From assembly GCF_000525855.1 (NCBI RefSeq), contig NZ_AODE01000004.1, positions 186,001 through 250,000 of the forward strand: a stretch of DNA of 64,000 nt. Direction: 5' to 3'. How positions within the stretch are numbered: the first letter of the stretch is position 1; each line of letters starts with the position of its first letter. The stretch comes from Listeria cornellensis FSL F6-0969 (lineage in GTDB: Bacteria > Bacillota > Bacilli > Lactobacillales > Listeriaceae). Positions 58,271 to 64,000 of the stretch are shown here, one piece after another. The notes under the pieces were generated by a model. The model saw only the letters and a list, made by a program, of their open reading frames with translations. It did no database searches and was not told where the DNA came from. A program made the translations under genes and the position numbers.

Positions 58271-58759
58271 ATGGACTATAAAATCGTTGAACAGGAAGGG
58301 TTTCAGGTCGTTGGTGTCAAAAAAGTCTTTTCATTCCAAGCAGGACAGAATTTAGTCGAGATCCCGAAATTTTGGGAAGAGGTTTGGTCAGACGGGACAA
58401 TGGAACGTTTGGAAGGAATCCGAAATGGAAAAGTTCCGCGTTACATGGGGATTTGCAGCGTTTCAGAGGAACAAGCACCGAAGCAAGAAATGGACTATTG
58501 GATTGCGGTGGAGCACGATGGGGAGCCGCTTGCTGGCATGGGGAAATGGGAAGTTCCTAGTTTGCAGTGGGCGGTGTTTCAGTCGGTAGGTGCACTGCCA
58601 GACGCGATTCAACAAACGTGGCAAAAAATCTACGCTGATTGGTTACCGACGAGTGGCTATGAACATGCGTCAGGACCAGAAATCGAGGTATATGGACCGG
58701 GTGATAATAGGGCAGATGATTATGAATGCGAAGTCTGGATACCGGTTACAAAAAAATAA
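58271..58759 (+). CDS. GyrI-like/effector-binding domain protein
   Basis: 162 residues, MDYKIVEQEGFQVVGVKKVF, from ATG 58271 with AAAAGGGG upstream. The SOUL/GyrI-like small-molecule-binding fold is suggested by FWEEVWSDGTMERLEGIRNG, the central MDYWIAVEHDG and the terminal GPEIEVYGPGDNRADDYECE with VWIPV. Stand-alone forms bind amphipathic ligands or act as hydrolases; the role here is unknown. Confidence 0.75.
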   Translation: MDYKIVEQEGFQVVGVKKVFSFQAGQNLVEIPKFWEEVWSDGTMERLEGIRNGKVPRYMGICSVSEEQAPKQEMDYWIAVEHDGEPLAGMGKWEVPSLQWAVFQSVGALPDAIQQTWQKIYADWLPTSGYEHASGPEIEVYGPGDNRADDYECEVWIPVTKK

Positions 58760-58784
58760 GTGCGGATTTCCGCACTTATTTTTT
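58751..58784. terminator. Shared bidirectional terminator, GyrI-like gene and metX
   Basis: AAATAAGTGCGG and CCGCACTTATTT form a perfect 12-pair stem with a four-base loop. It overlaps the stop codons of both convergent genes. Confidence 0.85.
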
Positions 58785-59884
58785 CAACTCTATTTTCGAA
58801 TGTTGCGTTAAAAACGTGCTAATCAGCGGATGAAATTTCTCCACCTCGACCAAAAAAGCATCATGTCCATAATCCGAATCCACTTCATAATACGTCACAG
58901 GAACATCCCAATCCTTCAAAAGCTCGTAATCCCGACGCAAATCATGAATCCGAAACAGCTGATCACTCGTTACACCAACCAATAGATATGGAATTTGAAT
59001 CCCAGTAAAAAGCGGTTTTTCATCTACACCATTTATCGTCACATCAAATAAATCAATCGCTTTCGTTAAATAAAGATAACTGTTCGCGTCAAACCGCTCC
59101 ACAAAAGAGTCGCCCTGATATTGCAAATACGACTCGACTTGGAAATGCTCCTTTGAAAATGCACCAGGAGAAGAATCAGCCACCGTAAACCGCTCAAATC
59201 GCTTGGAAAACAGTTCACTCGTGCGATACGTCATCATCCAACCATCCGCGCCGTAGCAAGCCCACCCTCAGGCTGCCCAACATAATTCCCATCATTAAAG
59301 TCAGGATCATTCAAAATCGCCATCCGCATAATCAGGTTATACCCAATCGCCTCAGGACTCGCGGCAAGAGGCGAAGCTAGATTAATCACACTTCCCGTTA
59401 TTTCCGGATAATCAATCGCCCATTGCGTCGCCTGCATACCACCCATGGAACCGCCAATCACCGAGACCACATGCACAACGCCAAGCGCATCTAGTAATGC
59501 CTTTTGTACCTTAATAATATCTTTAATCGTAAAACCAGGAAAGTGCAAGCGATATGCAGCACCTGTTCGCGAATCCACCGAAGAAGGTCCAGTCGTCCCA
59601 CTACAGCCCCCAAATACATTCGTACACACAATGAAATAATCAGCAGGATCCATCGTTTTTCCAGCTCCGATAAAATCATCCCACCAGCCCGCAACGTCTT
59701 CCTCAAAATGTTTTGCCGCGTGCGCTGTTCCGGTCAGAGCGTGCTCCAATAAAATACAATTATCCTTCGCCAAAGAAAGATTTCCGTATGTTTCGAAGCC
59801 AACCTCAATCGGTCCAATAGTGTCCCCGTTTTCCAACTTCAATGGTCTATCCCTAAAAAGTTCTATTTGCTTAAGCGTCCCCAT
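58776..59884 (-). CDS. metX: Homoserine O-acetyltransferase (one frameshift as read)
   Basis: About 369 residues. N-terminal [20 protein letters not shown] and FETYGNL; the central [20 protein letters not shown] contains the nucleophile Ser of GGSMGG; the C-terminal [12 protein letters not shown] holds the catalytic Asp/His pair. The frame breaks at TGGATGATG (CC 59238-59239 on the plus strand); three G would give [13 protein letters not shown], the normal family sequence. This is a missing rather than an extra base. MetX activates homoserine with acetyl-CoA for methionine synthesis. It is preceded by a SAM riboswitch; no metY lies next to it. Confidence 0.9.
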
Positions 59885-59924
59885 GTCATCACCTTTTCTC
59901 TATCTTATAGTCGTTCATCAAAAT

Positions 59925-60099
59925 AAAAAACCTCTCCCTGCAAGCGCCTGATTAAGCGTTACTAGGAAAGGCTGAATGACCAACGATTTCTATAGTTAAT
60001 AGCTTATCTTCGCAAAAAAATTGCTGGAATTAGCACCGTGATCAAAACGTCCGGTTGCTAAGGTTTCGCAGGGCCAGTCCCTCCACCTTTCTTGATAAG
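59925..60099 (-). promoter_or_regulatory. SAM-I (S-box) riboswitch with terminator controlling metX
   Basis: On the minus strand, CTTATCAAG (60099-60091) opens helix P1, followed by the core GGTGGAGGGACTGGCCC, GAAACC, GGTGCTAATTCC and the closing AGATAAG (60009-60003), all hallmarks of S-box RNAs. An expression-platform terminator follows: CCTTTCCT paired with AGGGAGAGG then six T (59971-59925). When SAM is abundant the terminator should form and metX be off. One A-rich loop contains seven A, so its length may be miscalled. Confidence 0.93.
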
Positions 60100-60119
60100 A
60101 AGTGTATTAAATTGGTTCT

Positions 60120-60149
60120 ATCATACAATTATTTAGCTAGCCTTGTCAA
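60120..60149 (-). promoter_or_regulatory. Promoter of the SAM riboswitch/metX transcript
   Basis: On the minus strand TTGACA (60149-60144), 18 bases, TATGAT (60125-60120), a near-consensus sigma-A promoter about 15 bases before the riboswitch. Confidence 0.8.
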
Positions 60150-60332
60150 GGTAATAGACAGATTTTTCTAAAGACTAGCAGCTACGTTGAATTATGAACT
60201 TTTTCAGCTTTTTTTTGTGGAATCAATGCTTCAAAGGGCAAAAATAGATGTGAAACAACGCTTACATTCTCGCGGAAGATTGTAATTGTGACTAAAGACA
60301 AAATTTATAAAATATTAACCGATACAATTAGT

Positions 60333-60358
60333 GTTTTATTTTAAAAAAAATAGGGTAA
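60333..60358 (+). promoter_or_regulatory. Sigma-B-like promoter of the HdeD-family gene
   Basis: GTTTTA, 14 bases, GGGTAA, a good match to the general-stress consensus, 55 bases before the start codon. The homologous gene in L. monocytogenes is a known sigma-B target, which supports the call. Confidence 0.65.
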
Positions 60359-60412
60359 AATAAGCAACAGAGCCTAAAAGTTCTAATCATAAAAAAGGAA
60401 GTGTTACATATC

Positions 60413-60940
60413 ATGAAAACATTCACACGTATACTTGTCCTATTGGCCGGTATCGCAATGATATGTTTAGGAATCTGGTTTGTTTTCCATCCAGGAATTT
60501 CTTTACTATCATTCACATTATTCATCGGAATCTTAATGCTAGTCGTTGGGGTATTCCAAATCATTCAGTATTTCTCCAACCGCGGCGGACAGAAGGTTTC
60601 TGGCTGGATTCTAGCGGAAGGTATTTTATCGCTATTATTAGGTATTCTTTTATTAGCAGATCAACTTGAAGGAACCGTAACATTAGTACTTGTCTTCGGT
60701 ATGTGGGTTCTATTTGCAGGAATCATGCGTACAATCGGCGCCTTTGCTGCTAAAAATGAAGGCGTTCAAGGCTGGGGCTGGATTTTAACACTTGGTATTC
60801 TAGGAATTATTCTTGGTTTTATCTCTTTGTTCAATCCAATTGTCGCAGCAATCGGTATTGTTATCCTTGTTGGAACATTCTTCATCGTTCAAGGTATTAA
60901 CTGTATCGCGACATTCTTCTTTGTTGGCAAATTGAAATAA
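60413..60940 (+). CDS. HdeD/DUF308-family membrane protein
   Basis: 175 residues, MKTFTRILVLLAGIAMICLG, AAAGGAAG upstream. Six helices in three hairpins, with repeated short patterns (ILMLVVGVFQIIQYFS, WVLFAGIMRTIGAFAAKNEG) typical of the HdeD/DUF308 family of acid-stress-associated membrane proteins. Single gene with a sigma-B-like promoter and its own terminator, consistent with stress induction. Confidence 0.85.
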   Translation: MKTFTRILVLLAGIAMICLGIWFVFHPGISLLSFTLFIGILMLVVGVFQIIQYFSNRGGQKVSGWILAEGILSLLLGILLLADQLEGTVTLVLVFGMWVLFAGIMRTIGAFAAKNEGVQGWGWILTLGILGIILGFISLFNPIVAAIGIVILVGTFFIVQGINCIATFFFVGKLK

Positions 60941-60960
60941 TAAAGGTAATCATCAGAAAA

Positions 60961-60999
60961 GGCAAGAAATCCGAACTACTGGATTTCTTGCCTTTTTTT
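60961..60999 (+). terminator. Terminator of the HdeD-family gene
   Basis: GGCAAGAAATCC and GGATTTCTTGCC form a perfect 12-pair stem with an eight-base loop, followed by seven T. Confidence 0.88.
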
Positions 61000-61212
61000 G
61001 TTATATAACAAAAAAATTATTAGAATTATGACGAAATTGTCATAAAAACACCGCTTTGACGAGAGTTACTGTATTTTTTTATTTTGAAAGATAGGTATAG
61101 TTAAAAGTAGATTTATGCGCAGAAGCAGAAATCAGAAAAATACGGAAAGGGGAAGCTCATAATAAATGAGGCGTTTTTGCAAAAATAAAAAAAGAAATGG
61201 GGAAATATCATA

Positions 61213-64000
61213 ATGAATAAGAATATGAAAAAAAATTGCGATTGCACTTGTTGCAACGAATGTGGTAGCAAGCTCGTTAATCACAACATTGCCACCAGTA
61301 CAAACACATGCAGCAGAGAATAAGCTAACAGGATCATTGAAGGCTACAACTAGCCAAGGAAGTATCATAAATAAAGTAAGTGAAGGAGATGCCGAAGTAA
61401 CGGGTCATATCCCCAATGGAGCAGGCCAAACAGTTATTGTTAATTTAGGTTTTTACTATCCGGATAACTATATTGGACGAGATTATGCTTTACGGTATGC
61501 AGTGACGACTCAGGCCGATGCTAATGGTAATTATAGAATTGCTTATGCAGACTTTAAAGTCAATGGTATGGACAGAGCTCTTTCATATGGTTTTGGGATG
61601 TACCCAGCTATTCTTACGGTCAGAAGCATGGGGATTACGGCAGAGGCCGCCGTTCAACCGGTGTCCAACTATACTGGATATGTGAATACATTTCAAATAA
61701 CGGATAGAGTGATAAGTGGTCACATTGACAATCTGCTAAATCATCCAATACAAGTTTTTGATGATCACTATAATATGGATAACACAATGGGAGCGACAAT
61801 GGAGACTACAACAGATGCTAATGGTAATTTTTCTGTCACATTTCCAACAGCGGTTTCACATGGAAATATTATGGTGAGTAGTAAAGCACTAAATATACCA
61901 ATATTACATGCAATCGCACGTATAGACAGCGCCTCTTCCTACAACGCCACATCGATGAACCTAAACACAGCCAGCATCAACACTAATCGCGGGACCACAG
62001 GCAAAATAACAGCCACTGTCTTGCCATCCTTTGTCGATCAAACGGTGACGTATACATCTAGCAACCCATCCGTGATTACCGTCGATGCCAACGGAAACTG
62101 GACAGCGATCGCATCCGGAAGTGCTTCTATCACCGCAACCCCAGTATCCAATGCTGGCCTTGCCCAAAGCATTCCCGTTGTCGTGACAGATTCAGCGGCA
62201 GATATCGCCCGTGCCTCGGTGAACGACCTATTCATCAATAACAACCCAGCCAACCACATCAAAGATACAACAAACCAAGCGGCGATTGACGCAGCGCAAG
62301 CCAAAGTCAACGCCATCACGAACGACCCAACACAAAAAGCAGAACTACAAACGTACGTAGACAAAGCACAAAAAGAGTTAAATGAACGCAACACCGAAGA
62401 GGCGGCTCGCGCGTCGGTGAACGATCTATTCATCAGCAATAACCCCGCGAACCACATCAAAGATGCGACGAACCAAGCAGCGGTTGATGCAGCCCAAGTC
62501 AAAGTCAACGGTGTCACTAATCCAACGGTGAACGCAGAATTACAAGGGTACGTCGACAAAGCCCAAGCCGAATTAAACGCTAGAAACGCGCTGGCAACGG
62601 CAACAGCAGCTGTCAACAACCTATTCAGCAATCCACCAACGAACACGGCGTTAAAAGACAGCACGACACAAGCCATGATTGATGCAGCAAGTGCGCTTGT
62701 TAACGCATTACCAGCAAGTACCGACAAAACTAAATTACAAGGCGACATCACGACAGCTAACACGCTATTCAATCAGATCACGCAAACAACGATTGGCGCG
62801 TTAACAACGGAATCCACAAGCGTTTCCGGTAAAGGCGAACCTAATAGCGACATCGTGATCAAAAACGGCACGACTACTATCGCCTCTGGTAAAACAGACA
62901 GCAGCGGTAGCTATAGCTTCAACATCGCCAAACAAGCCGGCGGTTCAACCATTACAGCGACAGTAACCAAAGCATCGAACGGTAAAACATCGACGGCCAG
63001 CACCAAAATCGTAGATGATGCAATTACGCAAACAACGATTGGCGCGTTGACAACCGATTCCACGAGCGTTTCCGGAAAAGGCGAAGCCAACAGCGCTATC
63101 GTGATCAAAAACGGTACGACTACCATCGCGTCTGGTCAAACAGACAGTGCCGGTAACTACAGCTTTATCATCGCCAAACAAGCCGGCGGTTCTACGATTA
63201 CAGCGACAGTAACCAAAGCATCGAACGGTAAAACATCCACGGCCAGCACCACGATTGCCGATGACGATATCGTCCAAACAACGATTGGCGCGTTGACAAC
63301 CGATTCCACGAGCGTTTCTGGAAAAGGCGAACCCAACAGCAACATCGTCATCAAAAACGGCACGACAACGATCGCGTCTGGTAAAACAGACAGCGCTGGT
63401 AACTACAGCTTTATCATCGCCAAACAAGCAGGCGGCTCTACGATTTCTGCGACGGTAACGAAAGCATCGAACGGTAAAATATCGACGGCCAGCACCACAA
63501 TCGCCGATGACACCATCGCCCAAACAACGATTGGCGCGTTAACAACCGATTCCACAAGCGTTTCTGGAACAGGCGAAGCGAACAGCGCTATCGTGATCAA
63601 AAACGGTACGACAACCATCGCCTCTGGTAAAACAGACAGCGCCGGTGACTATATCTTCAACATCACCAAACAAGCGGGCGGTTCTACCATTACAGCGACA
63701 GTAACCAAAGCATCGAACGGTAAGACATCCACGGCGAGCACTAAAATCGCGGATGACGCGATCGTGCAAACAACGATTGGCGCCCTAACAACCAGTTCTA
63801 CTTCCGTTTCCGGTAAAGGAGAACCAAACAGCGCCATCGTGATCAAAAATGGCACGACAACGATTGCGTCTGGCCAAACAGACAGCGCTGGTAACTACAG
63901 CTTTATCATCGCCAAACAAGCCGGCGGCTCTACGATTACAGCGACAGTAACGAAAGCATCAACTGGTAAAACATCGGCTGCAAGCACAACGATCCCAGAC
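61213..64000 (+). CDS. Large repeat-rich surface protein, 3' end beyond window (one frameshift as read)
   Basis: Starts MNKNMKK with GGGGA upstream. The eight-A run at 61228-61235 breaks the signal peptide; seven gives KKIAIALVATNVVASSLITT with a cleavage region at THAAEN, and the frame then stays open for about 920 residues to the window edge. Domains: a unique N-terminus to about 235; a Big_2-like Ig domain (TYTSSNPSVITVDANGNWTA) near 280; three Cry1Ac-D-VI-like helical repeats (ASVNDLFINNNPANHIKDTT); then at least five 82-residue Ig repeats (QTTIGALTTDSTSVSGKGEP). Shares the helical repeat type with the protein at 16758. Any anchor lies outside the window. Confidence 0.8.
62791..64000 (+). 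repeat. 246-bp tandem repeats in the surface-protein gene
   Basis: GATTGGCGCG or a close variant recurs at 62791, 63037, 63283, 63529 and 63775, exactly 246 bases (82 codons) apart; copies are nearly identical and the last is cut by the window. The strict period shows that there are no base-call indels here. Confidence 0.92.

Noticed and set aside
62038-63855. Long open frames on the minus strand across the repeat region
   Set aside because: They mirror the 246-bp repeats, have no ribosome sites, and are Val/Ser/Ala-rich shadows of the plus-strand Ig-repeat gene.

Overview
The window reads as Listeria, and most likely an environmental (non-monocytogenes) species. The evidence is a p60 (iap) autolysin gene divergent from secA2, a homoserine acetyltransferase gene under an S-box riboswitch beside HdeD-like and formate-channel genes, Listeria-type Ig-repeat surface proteins, sigma-B-like promoters, and a type I-B CRISPR repeat ending in the Listeria-style GTGAAATGTAAAT. 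There are no rRNA or tRNA genes.

Layout. 1-3.4 kb: a two-gene ThrE-like exporter, a YdbC/PC4 protein, an alpha/beta hydrolase and an oxidoreductase. 3.5-5.1 kb: an FAD dehydrogenase. 5.1-15.9 kb: a complete type I-B CRISPR-Cas locus (cas6-cas8-cas7-cas5-cas3-cas4-cas1-cas2, 24 full repeats plus one interrupted repeat), ending in a MITE-like insertion. 16-20 kb: a large repeat-rich secreted protein. 20-21 kb: IS3-family debris. 21-30.8 kb: an rRNA methyltransferase, a beta-helix surface protein, iap, secA2 and an AI-2E-type permease. 31-43 kb: small proteins, pyruvate oxidase, SMI1/HEAT proteins, an amino-acid permease, TetR/FMN-binding, PadR/MFS/USP, an esterase and a YjbR protein. 43.7-54.1 kb: a nine-gene allantoate-to-oxamate catabolic operon (allC, MFS, allE, two allD-like genes, fdrA/allF, allG, allH, carbamate kinase). 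54-61 kb: sugar porter/AraC, formate channel, metX with a SAM-I riboswitch, HdeD. 61.2-64 kb: a second repeat-rich surface protein running off the window.

Most interesting point. Just upstream of the cas operon, at 5143-5172, is a degenerate copy of the CRISPR repeat (23/30 ungapped, 7/8 in the 5' handle). The 11 bases after it are perfectly complementary to the -10/start region of the promoter that leads into a 64-aa ORF and cas6, and a CCT sits at the PAM position. This has the architecture of a CreA/CreR-type crRNA-like RNA that guides Cascade to its own locus, with the small hydrophobic ORF as a possible CreT-like toxin.

Quality warning. At least 17 genes appear broken, nearly always by one extra base in a homopolymer (7 to 8, 6 to 7 and so on). 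Removing that base restores family-typical protein sequence each time. I read these as base-calling errors rather than pseudogenes, and give restored gene limits with the observed break stated in each entry.
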